In this document: positions 1 to 9,786 of the stretch, piece after piece
Layout: each line of letters begins with the position of its first letter
How positions within the stretch are numbered: the stretch's first letter is position 1
Origin: Sabellastarte sp. h YS-2021
Lineage: Eukaryota; Annelida; Polychaeta; Sabellida; Sabellidae
Assembly: GCA_964017235.1 (NCBI GenBank)
Contig: OZ024927.1
Location: 46,691,293 to 46,755,292, forward strand
Length of the DNA stretch: 64,000 bases
Reading direction: 5' to 3'
The notes under the pieces: model-generated
What the model saw: the letters and a program-made list of their open reading frames with translations, nothing else
Databases searched by the model: none
Told to the model about the DNA's origin: nothing
Position numbers and translations under genes: made by a program

Positions 1-1409
1 CCTCAAAAGTTCCTTGTAAGGCTTCCCTTGTAGGTGTTTAATCAATCTGCCATTGGTATCCAACAACTTGTATCATATCCTTCCAATGTATATGTCTCCT
101 TTCCTAGACTGTGGGGCTTGGGGAACAGATTCATTGCACATTTCTTGGGAGGGTCTGGACAGTTTGTGTTTGTTCCAGTGGCTCTCATTCCTCAGGTGAT
201 TCAAAGATGACCACCTACAGGTGCAGAATCATCATGATTGCACCAGGGTGGCCAGGATTCTTCAGGTGATTTAAAAGATGGCCACCTTCAGGTACAGATT
301 CATCATGATTGCATCATGATGGTCATGATGTATGTCTTGGTTTTGGGACCTGGTAGATCTGTCCACAAACCTCCCTCTGAGGCTTCCTTGTGGTGAACAT
401 TTCAGTTCATACTTCTCTCGATGTAGGTATTTTCCTTAATTACTTCTTTAAGGAAAAGAATTTGAGCCATCTGCTATTGCTGGTTACAGAATAACAATTG
501 CAATAGGTTTAGCCTTTTGTCGCTGGTTTTGCTTGGTCTCACCAAACAGCCTTTTCAGCCTTTTGGGAAGGTGTCTTGGAAGTTATTATCTTCATGGCAG
601 TCTTTCTTTTGACTTTGGCATCAGGCAAAGGAAGAAGTGAATTCATGTTGGCTTTTTCTTCCCTTACTTAAAAAGAGAATTGGTCACAAGTGGCTCTGGC
701 CATTTTAGCCAAGAACCACTTGGCTTCAGATGGGCCTACTTCAGTTAAGCCGGTGGTCATGCCAGCTCTCAATCATTGGGACAGCAGTTTTACTGAAGAT
801 AGATCTCTTTGTCTGGTGAGGGTTTTGAAATACTTTTTACATAGGACAAAGGATTCAATGAGGAATTACAATTTCTTGTCTGTAGCTATTTAGGAAGGCT
901 TTACAGCAGATATCTTCAGGGCAACTATCTCATCTTGCTTAAGGCAGACTATCCTTTTGACTGAGAAGTCAAATTCTGACTCTCAACAGTAGTGGGTCAA
1001 AGCAAGAATGAGTGCATCTTTAGCTTTTTACAGTAGTGTTTCTGTACGTGAATTTTTAGATGCATGTAACTGGAAACCATAGCATTTTTACTAATTTTCT
1101 GTCTCAAGTCCTTGGTTTGCTTGTGGTTGGACTTTGAAATTGGTTCCTACAGTTTGTTATTTTATAAGTATATGTGTGATACTTATATTGATTCTTTGTA
1201 TGCATTTGCATATGTATGTCTGTCATACTGTTTGAATTTCTATTAGGCAGCGTTGTTGACTTCACTGAGACTTGGAATGAATTACACAATATGCTGATGA
1301 TACTTCCAAGTTTTGGGTCTCCTGTGTGGGTGTTGGATGTTTGTGTATATGCAACATTCAACAGCTGTACAATAAGTGTCAGCATTGTGAGAACTACAAC
1401 TACATACTA
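1..1409 (+). pseudogene. DIRS-like element (family A), 3' remnant with RNase H tail and tyrosine recombinase
   Basis: This is a decayed piece of a DIRS retrotransposon, read by comparing it with the better copy at 5.0-6.6 kb and with its close relative at 13.0-15.6 kb. Near 220-260 it encodes IIMIAPGWPGF, matching IILIAPGWPNM of the RNase H tail in the other copy. Near 430-470 it has the recombinase N-terminal helix region. At 740-860 it reads KPVVMPAL and then LVRVLKYFLHRT, matching PVVIPAL and PVRALRYYLDRT. At about 990-1070 it reads VKARMSASLAF and LDACNWKP, the active-site region of DIRS recombinases. Stops and frameshifts separate these blocks, so no protein is made. The left part lies outside the window. 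Similarity to the 9.6-16.3 kb copy stops near 1409, where a tandem array begins. Confidence 0.75.
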
Positions 1410-1800
1410 AGAACTAGGGGGTGTAGGTGTGCAATGTCATGGTGTGACCTTGATTTGGCCTTTGACCTTGCCGTAGTGGCCTTGACCTATAAAATCTTGT
1501 CCGGGCTATATCTCGGAAACTGTAAGGTGTAGGAAGTTGATATTTGGTAGAGACATTGGTTAGGGAGTGTAGGTGTGCAGCATCATGGTCTGACCTTGAT
1601 TTGCCCTTTGACCTTGCCATAGTGACCTTGACCTATAAAATCTTGTCTGGGCTATATCTCGGAAACCGTAAGGTGTAGGAAGTTGATACTTGGTAGGGAC
1701 ATTGGTTAGGGGCTATAGGTGTGTATTATCATGGTGTGATCTTAATTTGACCTTTGACCTTGTCGTAGTGACCTTGACCTTTAAAATCTTGTTGCACCTT
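1410..1800 (+). repeat. Tandem array, ~146-bp unit, about 2.7 copies
   Basis: Units start near 1416, 1562 and 1706 with a 'gtgtaggtgtgca'-like motif. Each contains a cluster of TGACCT half-sites (TGACCTTGATTTGGCCTTTG, then TGACCTTGCC, then TGACCTTGACC) and a core reading TATATCTCGGAAAC, then about 20 nt, then ttgatatttgg. It sits between two parts of the family A DIRS remnant and may be an insertion into it. No hairpin head is visible here. Confidence 0.8.
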
Positions 1801-1836
1801 TGGGTCCGTCTTTTGATGGAGATTAAGCACTGTTAA
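1792..1836 (+). repeat. Possible 3' UTR fragment of the CR1/L2-like LINE
   Basis: The stretch containing TGATGGAGATTAAGCACT resembles the reverse complement of the 3' end of the LINE at 14.34-15.45 kb (TGATGGAGATTAAGCGCT), with further matches on both sides. It is too short to exclude chance or a SINE sharing the same tail. From 1837 to 2062 I see only AT-rich sequence. Confidence 0.4.
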
Positions 1837-2062
1837 AGTTGATAAACAGTGTTGAATTTTGGTTTACTGATTGATGCTGTCATCTTGTTTTTTGCATTAT
1901 CTTTCTTTTAAACGTTATTTTCTCTATTTAAACATTATTTGGACCTTTATATAACTGACAGTGCTCAGAAAGTGTCCTGAACTTTGTACTGGTACAGTAC
2001 TTCTATATCTCATGGTGTTGAAAATATTTTCCTAGGCTGTGGGGTACGGGCATCTCTGATGC

Positions 2063-2266
2063 TATGTTATTAGATAAATACTTACAATTTCCTGACCAGG
2101 ATAGTCCCCCCCCCCCCCCCCCCCCTTCATCCCCGCAGATTCAGTACTAGGGGAGTATTTTCTGCAACAAAAATAATGAAAATTGTTTACTGGCGTGGTC
2201 ACATGACCACTAGGGGGACATGCTAATTCACACTCACTCACTGGCCTCTTAAGGTACCTTAAAACC
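2063..2266 (+). mobile_element. DIRS family A: part of the internal complementary region and right inverted terminal repeat, truncated
   Basis: This matches 16.01-16.20 kb of the complete family A copy: ttattagataaatactta, then tttcctgaccagg, the CCGCAGATTCAGTACTAGGG block, the palindrome GTGGTCACATGACCAC and CACTCACTCACTGGCC. A run of 20 C at 2106-2125 replaces a run of 7 C in the other copy. Similarity ends near 2266 (ccttaaaacc), where family B DIRS sequence starts. The rest of the family A end is missing. Confidence 0.8.
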
Positions 2267-2306
2267 AGCTGGGAAAACTAGCGTTAACTTACCAACAGAC
2301 GACTGG

Positions 2307-3195
2307 TTGTGTCGCAAGATGGACAGGCTCAATTTAACTTTAGTCCAGGGATATCCATCTAGAAGTTCTGAGGCTGGAGGTCTCCAGAGAGACCAGTTTG
2401 TTAAACATGGAAAATCTCAAGGAAAGTGGTATGGTTTACATCCCAGTCAGGACAAACCGGCCGGTACTGTTTCCTTCTGGCACTCAGAATCTGCAAAACT
2501 GAACAGTACGTATAGTAGAGTTCCTCGTTCCGGCCCCATCATCCCGTACGTTATCACAGGATACATTCAGGAGATGGGAAAATAGTGCCTGGGAAGCTAC
2601 TTATATGTGCAACCATGCTGCAGGTCTTAGCCGGTGTGTGAGTAAGGTTCAACAGAGCATGGATTCACAGTTGAAAATTCTACAGTCTGAGCACATCAAG
2701 GGTCAATCAGCAGACAAGGCCGGTGGTGCCATGGAAGAATTGCAGTATCTTATGACTTTCAATTCCTCCATTACTCAGTGCATGGCCAAGACCATGGAGC
2801 ACTTGTCGGACTTTGCTTTTGTCAGTATGTACAATTTTACACTAGCCCGCCGTGACTCTTATCTAGCACACATGAAGGCTGGAATCAAGCAGGACACCTT
2901 GGCTGCCCTACGCCAAGCTTCAATGGACTCTGCAACTCTCTTCCCAAATTAAGGAAAGCTGAGGACGACATTTCTAAGTTTGAGGATAGAAGCCACCCTC
3001 ATGCAGTCTCTTCAAGTCGTAAGGACTCGCGTTACCATCCTTACAAGAGATATGACCGGCCAGCTTATGGCAACAATTCCTCAAAGCCAGCCTGGAAAAA
3101 TTTGGGCAGACAGTTTAAGAAAAAAAGCAGGCTGCAAGCTGGAAAGTTTTCCTCGTGTCAGGCCAAGGGTCAGTCTGCTTATAAATGACAATTAA
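2307..3195 (+). pseudogene. DIRS family B gag-like ORF1 remnant
   Basis: Three open segments in different frames (2307-2585, 2605-2952, 2980-3195) lie just upstream of the RT, where DIRS elements encode their Gag-like ORF1. I assign this by position, not by a recognised domain. The middle segment (115 residues) is predicted mostly helical, with AMEELQYLMTFNSS and SYLAHMKAGIKQDTLAALRQ. That suits a structural particle protein, and a middle helical block of this kind is common in DIRS ORF1. The following segment turns basic and rich in Lys and Arg. Frame breaks between the segments make it non-functional. Between 3195 and 3480 there is Cys-rich readable sequence (CKTCSFCTR, CAKCFLCHS) that could be a zinc-knuckle remnant, but the spacing fits no family I recognise. 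Confidence 0.55.
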
Positions 3196-3483
3196 TCTGT
3201 AAATTTCTTGTTTCCAAGCAGACTGACCGGAAACAGGGAAGAGTTGACCAGAAAGACTTTAAATCCTTGTACACAGACAATAAACACTCAGTTAAATGTA
3301 AAGCCTCTTGTTGTAAAACATGTAGTTTCTGCACCCGGGCTGTCGTAAAGGAAAGACATAAGTCCTGGGTCAGCAGAGTGTTACCTTCAAACAAATTGCA
3401 AATTAAAATATGTGCAAAGTGTTTCCTGTGTCACTCAATTGTCTTGTATGAAAACTGTAGCAAATGTCATGAATGTTGCCTCA

Positions 3484-4311
3484 AATCCACCTGTAGGGAC
3501 CAGACTTCAAACCTTTTGGCAAACTTGGCTGAATCTGGGCGCCGGTCCGAAAGTAGTTCAAATCCTCAAAGAGGGCTACACCCTCTACTTTCAGATCCGG
3601 CCCAAACTAAGAAGATACCCCACCATCCGAACTTCACGCCAACAAGGGGAGGGGTGACCTCAGTAGACTTCAAGGATGCCTATTTCCATATACCAATTCA
3701 GGAACAATCCAGGAAATATCTGAGATTTCATGTAGAGGGTCAGACATACCAGTTCAAAGCCTTGCCCTTTGGTCTGTCCACAGCACCCATGGAGTTCACT
3801 GTGGTAGCCAAAGAGGTGAAACTGATGGCCATACACAAAGGTATAAGGATCCACCAGTACCTAGACGACTGGTTGGTGAGGGCCACATCCCACCAGGACT
3901 GTCTTCAACATACCCAAGTTTTGGTTCAGATATGCCATCATCTAGGTTGGCTGGTAAATTTAGAGAAATCAGAGCTGGAACCAAAGCAGGTCTTCGACTT
4001 CGTACGTTACCAGTTCGACCTCCAGTCCGGTTTGGTTTGACCTACACCGGACCGTTGGAAAAGCCTCCAAGAAAAGATACAGGGACTTTTGTCCCTACCG
4101 GCCTGTCCGGTCCGGGAGGTCATGTCCTTAATAGGTTTGCTCACGGCTACAGAGAAGCAAGTTCACCTAGGCCACCTCCACATGAGGCCAATTCAATGGC
4201 ATTTGAAAAACAATTGGAGAGTACCAGAATCCCTAGAGAAGGTAATCCCAATTCCAAGGTCCTTGCACCCACATTTACAATGGTGGCTAGACGAAAAGAA
4301 CGTACTCACAG
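3484..4311 (+). pseudogene. DIRS family B reverse transcriptase, deleted and frameshifted
   Basis: RT of a DIRS element, which would copy element RNA into DNA. The N-terminal lead-in reads TRLQTFWQTWLNLGAGPK (3484 onward). Palm motif A is VTSVDFKDAYFHIPIQ near 3655-3705, with the catalytic Asp. ALPFGLSTAPMEFT follows at about 3758-3800, and the catalytic box YLDDWL lies at 3858-3875. GWLVNLEKSELEPKQ continues the thumb region. Compared with what I know of the family, the segment between the lead-in and motif A is far too short, so the fingers appear deleted. The reading frame shifts near 3650 and again near 3980-4040. The coding is then interrupted at 4312 by an inserted element. This is clearly a dead RT. 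Confidence 0.85.
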
Positions 4312-4772
4312 GTGTCCTAAACCTAAATATGTTAAACATATATAATAATTTATTATGTTTGTAGGGTGATGTTAGCCGGGATCAAACCATGTCCTCCTTT
4401 CTTTTGGCCTTGGTGAGGGTGATGTTAGCCGGGATCAAACCAAGGGGAGTCACCAATAAGTCTCTTGTTATACAAGTAAAACAGCAATAGTAAAAGTTGA
4501 TGTCATTTATTCAAGAACTATCCCCTGTTCCCAATCCTCATCCTCACCAGACTAACTAGAGCTGGGCTAACATGAAGCTAATATAACTCTAGGCTCCGCC
4601 CAAAGAGTCAGCCAAAAGACAGCTGTAGCCAAAGAGAATTTGCCTCGTTATAGTAAGAACTCAGCAGGCTTGTATTGATTTAGTTCAATATCTATGAATA
4701 CCGAATAACCCATTTTAGAAGCACGACTAAGAGACATATTTTAACATACAAACATATTTGGGTTTAAGACAC
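4312..4772. mobile_element. MITE-like insertion with ~22-bp terminal inverted repeats
   Basis: It splits the DIRS family B RT-RNase H coding. The left end is GTGTCCTAAACCTAAATATG. The right end, read on the other strand, is GTGTCTTAAACCCAAATATG. The host side has CACAG on both sides, overlapping the inverted ends, so the exact target duplication is ambiguous. Inside, a 26-bp motif (GGTGATGTTAGCCGGGATCA plus AACC) occurs twice, near 4365 and 4417. On the minus strand it reads GGTTTGATCCCGG, which resembles a pol III B box. No protein is encoded. Confidence 0.65.
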
Positions 4773-5510
4773 AGGCCAACCATTACACGCAATAAAGCAT
4801 GCTCTGCAAATTTTTACAGACGCATCAAAAGAAGGATGGGGCGCTCACTTAAACGAGCACACTGCAAGAGGAACCTGGTGACTGCCAGAAAGCAAAAGTC
4901 TTTGCTCCAACAGTATTGTACTGGTAGCAACAGACAACACTACAGTAGTGTCTTACATAAACAAAGAAGGGGGCATGAGGTTGGGCACACTCTGTGCACT
5001 GCTGTGGAGAATCCTGACCTGAAGTTACCCGACACATTCCAGACCGGCTGAATGTGGTAGCAGACAAGCTATCCAGGTTAGGCCAGACCATCCAGACAGA
5101 GTGGTCCCTCCTTCCAGAGGTATTCCAAGCAATATGCAGCAGGTGGCATCGGCCCCAAATAGACCTGTTTGCAACCAGATTCAACAACAAACTGCCTCAA
5201 TTTGTGTCACCAGTACCGGACCCTATGGCTACTGCGGTGGACTCCCTCAGTCTGCCATGGAAGGATCTGGACGCTTATGCCTTCCCACCAGCAGCCATAT
5301 TGGGGAAAGTGGTGGAGAAGTTACAGAACACCCCATGCAAGATAATCATTCTGATTGCCCCAGGGTGGCCCAACATGCCCTGGTTCTGGGATCTGGTGAC
5401 CATGTCCAGTCAAATCCCGCTGAGCCTGCCAATTCTACCAAATCTTCTGACACAGCCATTCAGTCAGATTCCTCACAGAAATCTGACAAACCTCAACCTT
5501 CATGTATGGC
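4773..5510 (+). pseudogene. DIRS family B RNase H domain and C-terminal region
   Basis: RNase H would remove the RNA template during reverse transcription. Catalytic blocks are readable in order. QIFTDASKEGWGAHLNEH at about 4807-4860 carries the first Asp, ATDNTTVVSYINKEGG at about 4928-4975 another, and NVVADKLSR at about 5052-5080 the last. They lie in different frames, so frameshifts separate them. The DIRS-typical tail follows: PQIDLFATRFNNKLPQFV, DSLSLPWKDLDAYAFPP and IILIAPGWPNMPWFWDL (5155-5400). This tail is the part most widely preserved; decayed copies occur at 0.2 kb, 12.7 kb and 13.1 kb. Confidence 0.85.
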
Positions 5511-6570
5511 TCCTAGAGCCACAACAATCAAGGAACAGGGCTTCTCTGAGGCGGTGGCAACAAGAATTGAGGCTCCTCAAAGGCGATCAACCAGAGCAGT
5601 CTATGAGGCAAAGTGGGCCATTTTTACAAAATGGTGCGTCACTAATAAGGTGGACTTCAGGTCACCCCCTGTAAAGTCAGTTGCAGACTTCCTCATGTAC
5701 CTTTTTCAGGACAGGAAGTTACAGCCCAGCACCATTGATGGTTACAGGTCAGCCATTGCTGATAAGCTTGGAAACTCACCCATTCTGATCAGCAAGGATG
5801 AGAATCTCACACGTCTCCTAGATAGTTTTCAGAGACAGACCCAAAGGTCGGAGGGGGATTCCCTCCTGGAACCTCTCCCTGGTCCTACACCAGCTGACCA
5901 AGGCCAACTTTGGACCAATTAAAGAGGCCTCCTTGAAGCATTTGACCTTCAAGACAGTTTTCCTCTTAGCCCTTGGGTCAGGCAAGCGTAGAAGTGAAAT
6001 TCATGCTTAGCAAAACAGGAATATCAGACATCAGTCTGACTGGTCAAAAGTGTCCCTGTATCCATCACCCAGCTTCCTTTCAAAGAATCAGCTGGCCAAG
6101 GAGGGACCAGAGAGTGTGGCCCCAGTGGTGATACCAGCCCTGGCCCCAACTCTGGACAGATCCCTCGGGTCCCTCTGCCCTGTCAGAGCGTTGCGCTACT
6201 ACTTGGACAGGACCTCGGGCAGAATAAAGAGTTGGTCTTTATCTCCTTTAAGAAAGGTTTTGACAAAGACATCTCACCTGCCACTATCTCCTCATGGATC
6301 AAACAGACTGTGATCCTATGTTATGAGCTCTCAGACCAAGAGTCCCACACTCTACATCAAGTCAAGGCTCATGATGTCAGAGCCTTTGCCGCTTCTAAGG
6401 CCTTCCAGTCGGGAGTCTCCTTGGAACAGATTTTGTCAGCCTGCCACTGGAAATCGCATAATACCTTCACACAGTTCTATCTGAAGGATGTGGCTTGGGC
6501 TGACTCAGAGCTCTACCATCTGGGCCCTGTGGTGGCTGCTCAGCAAATCCACCAGCAGTCCAGAGTATAA
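5511..6570 (+). pseudogene. DIRS family B tyrosine recombinase
   Basis: This enzyme integrates the circular DNA intermediate by strand exchange through a phosphotyrosine. The N-terminal core-binding part reads RAVYEAKWAIFTKWC and QPSTIDGYRSAIADKLG (5590-5780). The first catalytic Arg lies in GKRRSEIH at about 5981-6004, in another frame and directly before a stop. PVVIPALAPTLDRSL and PVRALRYYLDRT follow at 6120-6215. The C-terminal catalytic box reads HDVRAFAASKAF (second Arg) at about 6370-6405, with LSACHWKS and the nucleophile Tyr in FYLKDV at about 6475-6495. All key catalytic residues I can judge are present, but at least two frameshifts and one stop separate them. This is the best-preserved domain of the element. 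Confidence 0.88.
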
Positions 6571-6870
6571 AGGAGATCTGTACATATGTGAATAGTTGTA
6601 CATTTGTATATATTGTACATATACTTAAGAAGTTATTTCTATGGGACTGAACTCATCCCTCTCTCCCCCTACCTCAGAACAGGTCTGTAAAAAGGAGGGG
6701 GGGGGGGTAAGTCAGTTTGGACTGTTTAACCAGTTTCTGTTAACCGACTTCGGCCTTTTAGGGTTCCCTGACCTCAGGGTCTACCCAGGCCTACAATATT
6801 TTTGTTAGTTCTTATCATGAGTTCACCTAAGTCCCTAGTAACTTACCCGCCAACCAAGCGGTAGTTATTC
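6571..6870. other. DIRS family B 3' untranslated part; no gene seen
   Basis: Non-coding sequence between the recombinase and the terminal repeats. It contains a G run near 6698-6708 and a short foldback around the gttccctgacctcagggtc segment. Part of it (about 6790-6870) recurs in inverted orientation at 48.07-48.16 kb, next to the same family's left end, so it belongs to the inverted terminal repeat. Confidence 0.6.
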
Positions 6871-7257
6871 AGCAATTGTCCATTGGATAGGATGTATTAA
6901 CACAATAAAATTGCAAATTTAATAAGTAAGTTAAATTTTAAGTAAGTTAATACCCTATCCAATGGACACACAAGACCCTCCCACCGACCCGCTATCAGCT
7001 TACTAGGGGTCTAAATAGGTTTAGACAGCGAAGAAGATGCTATGACATTACGCCGTCTAGACAGGAAGGGAGTACGATGCGCCACCTAGTGAGTGCACAT
7101 TGGGACCGGACAGTATGTACATTCATAATGGATGCATATAAGGCATTTTTTCTATTGTTTGGTGGGCTGGTCTATGCCGACTGGATTAGCAATTGTCCAG
7201 TGGATAGAGTATTAACGTATAAAAATTTAATTTACTTATTAAATTTGCCAATTTGTA
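6871..7257 (+). repeat. DIRS family B internal complementary region and right inverted terminal repeat
   Basis: The segment TCCATTGGATAGGATG to CCTATCCAATGGACA (about 6889-6966) joins the complement of the element's left end to the complement of its right end. That is the hallmark of a DIRS internal complementary region. The right outer end (about 7190-7257) reads ATTGTCCAGTGGATAG, then ATTAACG, then TTACTTATTAAATTT, complementary to the second half of the region. Separated copies of this family's ends lie at 44.52-44.82 kb (inverted) and 48.01-48.16 kb. Confidence 0.75.
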
Positions 7258-7493
7258 GTTTCCACAGTTTACAAGATATTTAGTAAAATAAGGAAAGTTA
7301 TTGACACTTATTATCCATGGTAAAGAGGCGCCATTGTATACTAAAAATATATCCTGCCCTGTATATCCCCTTATATGGGTTAAATACGATTTATGGTAGA
7401 TGATAAAGTACTGAATGATTATGTGAGAAGAAGGTCATAGCATGTGATATGGCATACTAAGTATTATGCTTTAAGAAGTCCTATGTTTTGTAG
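7258..7493 (+). other. Host-like intron segment, one of three paralogous copies
   Basis: From gttattgacacttattat (about 7289) to the micro-exon acceptor, this stretch resembles 21.22-21.35 kb and 26.43-26.53 kb. Shared blocks include tatgggttaaatac and gctttaagaagtcc. It appears to be host sequence duplicated together with the exon, not a transposon, because no terminal repeats flank it. Confidence 0.5.
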
Positions 7494-7553
7494 TGGTGTC
7501 TGAAGAATCTGATTCAGATGATTACATGCCTATGGGGCTTGATGGAGCTGAAG
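7494..7553 (+). CDS. Candidate 60-bp phase-1 micro-exon (acidic peptide), diverged copy
   Basis: Preceded by TGTTTTGTAG and followed by GTAGTT, so it has plausible acceptor and donor sites. In phase 1-1 it encodes VSEESDSDDYMPMGLDGAE. It is a diverged paralogue of the exon candidate at 26530-26595, and the intron flanks are also related. In the better copy the peptide carries SDDDMGFGLFD; here it has decayed to SDDYMPMGLD. It may be a dead exon duplicate. No coding partner exon is visible nearby, and I cannot name the gene. Confidence 0.4.
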
Positions 7554-7619
7554 GTAGTTTTATATACTTAGTCAAAACTTGTTTAGATAATAGGAAAACT
7601 TCGTGAATGACATATATAC

Positions 7620-7712
7620 AGAAAAAATAGATCACGAATGAAGATAACAATATTATATGAGTGCATAGCATGAGTACTATATGGCTAATCTTCATGAGTG
7701 ATATATTTTTTC
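7620..7712. repeat. ~93-nt imperfect foldback
   Basis: The left arm starts AGAAAAAATAGATCACGAAT and the right arm, reverse complemented, starts AGAAAAAATATATCACTCAT. Both continue with GAAGAT and a further ~20 nt of looser pairing, leaving a short loop. It could be a small MITE or a hairpin transcript precursor. The surrounding sequence at 7554-7784 has no other recognisable feature. Confidence 0.5.
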
Positions 7713-7784
7713 TTTTTATGTCTAATGACGGATGTTTTACTTTTATTATCCACCATTTTTGTATAATTTATGAGTTAAATAATT

Positions 7785-8902
7785 AAACGTCGCTTGAAAA
7801 GGGGACACTTATTGTTTTTGCCCCCGGTTTTCAGTCAGCCGCCGCCTTGATATTAGGCCTATCCAAATGATATCTGGCAGTTATCTTCTATAGGCATGGG
7901 AAATTTTTTTGACAGGCATAAATTTGACCTTTGACCTTTATCATGGTCACATGATCAAATATTAAAAAAAAAATTACTTCCTTTTCACCAGATTTCCTCA
8001 GAAAGTACCGGGTGTGGGTCAACCAAATTTGGAATACATATTCCTGACATAAGAATCTAGGCTCCAGTCGATATTGGGATCAATCGGGCCATAATTGACC
8101 GATTGATGGGCGATTGATTATTGCGTGATAAAAAGTGTGCTAAAATTTAGCCTTGAACTCTCTTATTATTGGTGCTAGGGGTTTGGGATGGTAAACCAAC
8201 ATATAGGAAATCATGGGCTAGGAATCTTTTGGTGTGGTCAGATTTGTCCTTGGGCCCCTCCTTCAAGGTCAAATGAGGATAGCCAAACTTAAAAGTGCTT
8301 ATAACTCACTTATTATTGGTCGCAGAGGTTTGGGATGGTAAACCAACCTATGGGAAATCATGGACTGGGAATCTTTTGGTGTGTTGGATTTGACCTTGGA
8401 CCCCTCCTTCAAGGTCAAACGAGGATAGCCAAACTTAAAAGGGCTTATAACTCGCTTATTATTGGTCCTAGAGGTTTGGGATGGTAAACCAACCTATAGG
8501 AAATAATGGGCTGGGAATATTTTGGTGTGGTCGGATTTGACCTTGAGCCCCTCCTTTAAGGTCAAACGAGGATAGCCAAACTTAGAAGTGCTTATAACTC
8601 GCTTATTATTGATCCTAGATGTTTGGGATGGTAAGCCAACATATAGGAAATCATGGGCTGGGAATCTTCTGGTGTGGTTGGATTTGACCTTGGACCCTCC
8701 TTCAAGGTCAAATGAGGATAGCCAAACTTAAAAGGGCTTATAACTCGCTTATTATTGGTCCTAGAGGTTTGGGATGGTAAACCAACCTATAGGAAATCAT
8801 AAGGCTGGGTATCATCTGGTGTGGTCGGATTTGACCTTGGGCCCCTCCTTCAAGGCCAGATGAGGATAGCCAAACTTAAAAGTGCTTATAACTTGGTTAT
8901 TA
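7785..8902 (+). mobile_element. Hairpin-headed tandem-array element (AAGCGTCCC head class, diverged)
   Basis: The head (7785-7810) is a degenerate version of the clean hairpin at 56244: AAACGTCGC, a loop, then GGGGACACTT. After it come CCCCCGGTTTTCAGTCAGCC, a GCCGCC block, and ATTAGGCCTATCCAAATGAT with TGGCAG. A body follows with tttgacctttgacctttat. From about 8150 there are five units of a 146-147-bp array (8297, 8443 and 8590 are unit phases). Its relative at 56244-58850 has the same order. No matching 3' end is seen; the next element starts at 8903. Confidence 0.7.
8150..8902 (+). repeat. 146/147-bp tandem array, about 5 copies
   Basis: Each unit holds CTTATAACTCGCTTATTATT, GGTTTGGGATGGTAAACCAA, GGAAATCATGGGCTGGGAAT and an inverted pair of nuclear-receptor-like boxes (TTTGACCTT, 11-12 nt, TCAAGGTCAAA). 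The same unit recurs at 9.3, 16.3, 47.7, 50.7, 53.7 and 56.6 kb. Confidence 0.9.
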
Positions 8903-9602
8903 TTGTATCCACCTTAAGCATCCGGTGGATACTTTGGTTTAGCATTCCCTACGCCGCCACCGCCGCACATAGAGATATTTTCAGTGTTAACGCTCTAAGA
9001 GGAAAACTACACCAGTTACATTCACCAGATTTGCAGGATATCTTCATTGGGGTGTAAGCTTCTCTGGGAACGAAAATAGCCTCATTCTGAAAAACAAGAT
9101 GGCCGCCGCAGGCATTTCTTTGAAAATAATCTACATTTTTCTTCTGACTGTTTCTCATAGGTAGAAGGTTGAATTTCTTCATACTTAGGTGATATGTATA
9201 ACAGGTACACATGTCCTCTACAACCTTGCACACATACACATTTGACCTTAAAGCTGTTAATTCAAGGTCATCCATGGAGTGCCGAAGTAACCCACATAGC
9301 GGACTTTAAAAGTGCCTATATCTCCCTTATTATTGGTCCTAGAGGTTTGCAATGTGAAACCAACCTACAGGAAATCATGGGGTAGGAATCTTTTGATGTG
9401 GTCAGATTTGACCTTGGACCCCTCCTTCAAGGTCAAACGAGAATAGCCAAACTTAAAAGTGCTTATAACTCGCTTATTATTGGTCCTAGAGGTTTGGGAT
9501 GGTAAACCAACCTATAGAAACTCATGGGCTGGGAATTTTTTTGTGTGATCAGATTTGACCTTAGGCCAATCCTTCAAGGTCAAACGAGGATAGGTAAACT
9601 TA
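8903..9602 (+). mobile_element. Hairpin-headed element (TTGTATCCACC class), 5' part; split by the DIRS copy at 9603
   Basis: The head is TTGTATCCACC, a short loop, then GGTGGATAC, followed by CGCCGCCACCGCCG and the core CGCTCTAAGAGGAAAAC, then CCAGATTTGCAGGATA. A second conserved segment contains AACAAGATGGCCGCCGCAGG. Two 146-bp units follow from about 9303. A close relative starts at 53303. The array is interrupted by the DIRS copy at 9603-16304 and resumes at 16305. The 3' end with GGTGGATACAA, seen in the copy ending at 52197, is not present here. Confidence 0.7.
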
Positions 9603-9786
9603 AATTTTATTGCGAAAAATACACTTACCATTTCCTGACCATTGCTATATGTTGGTGCCATCCAACTCACTGGCCAACGTTGAGAAACGTTTTAAGAAAC
9701 CTTAAGAGGCCAGTGAGTGAGTGTGAACTAGCATGTCCCCCTAGTGGTCATGTGACCACGCTAGTAAACAACCTTCATTATTTTTG
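9603..9786 (+). repeat. DIRS family A left inverted terminal repeat
   Basis: It starts AATTTTATTGCGAAAAATAC. Positions 9603-9646 are a perfect 44-bp reverse complement of 15942-15985. From about 9624 it continues as an inverted match of the right terminal repeat to about 9786, including the palindrome GTGGTCATGTGACCAC. Confidence 0.88.

Larger units (their letters stand above)
2267..7257 (+). mobile_element. DIRS-type retrotransposon (family B), 5'-truncated and frameshifted
   Basis: Gag-like, RT, RNase H and tyrosine recombinase blocks occur in the DIRS order. They are followed by a terminal region with the expected DIRS architecture: an internal complementary region at about 6875-6980 and a right inverted repeat ending near 7257. 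The left inverted repeat expected for this family (a copy of it lies at 48.01 kb) is absent; the element abuts a broken family A end at 2266. DIRS elements integrate with a tyrosine recombinase, not a DDE integrase. Frameshifts, an apparent deletion in RT and a 461-bp insertion show that this copy cannot move by itself. Coding blocks are annotated separately. Confidence 0.85.

Noticed and set aside
690..893. 67-residue frame as a small gene
   Set aside because: It aligns with the tyrosine recombinase of DIRS elements and is flanked by other decayed blocks of the same protein.
2106..2125. Run of 20 C as a biological signal
   Set aside because: The related copy has 7 C at the same site. It is most likely slippage or a sequencing/assembly length error.
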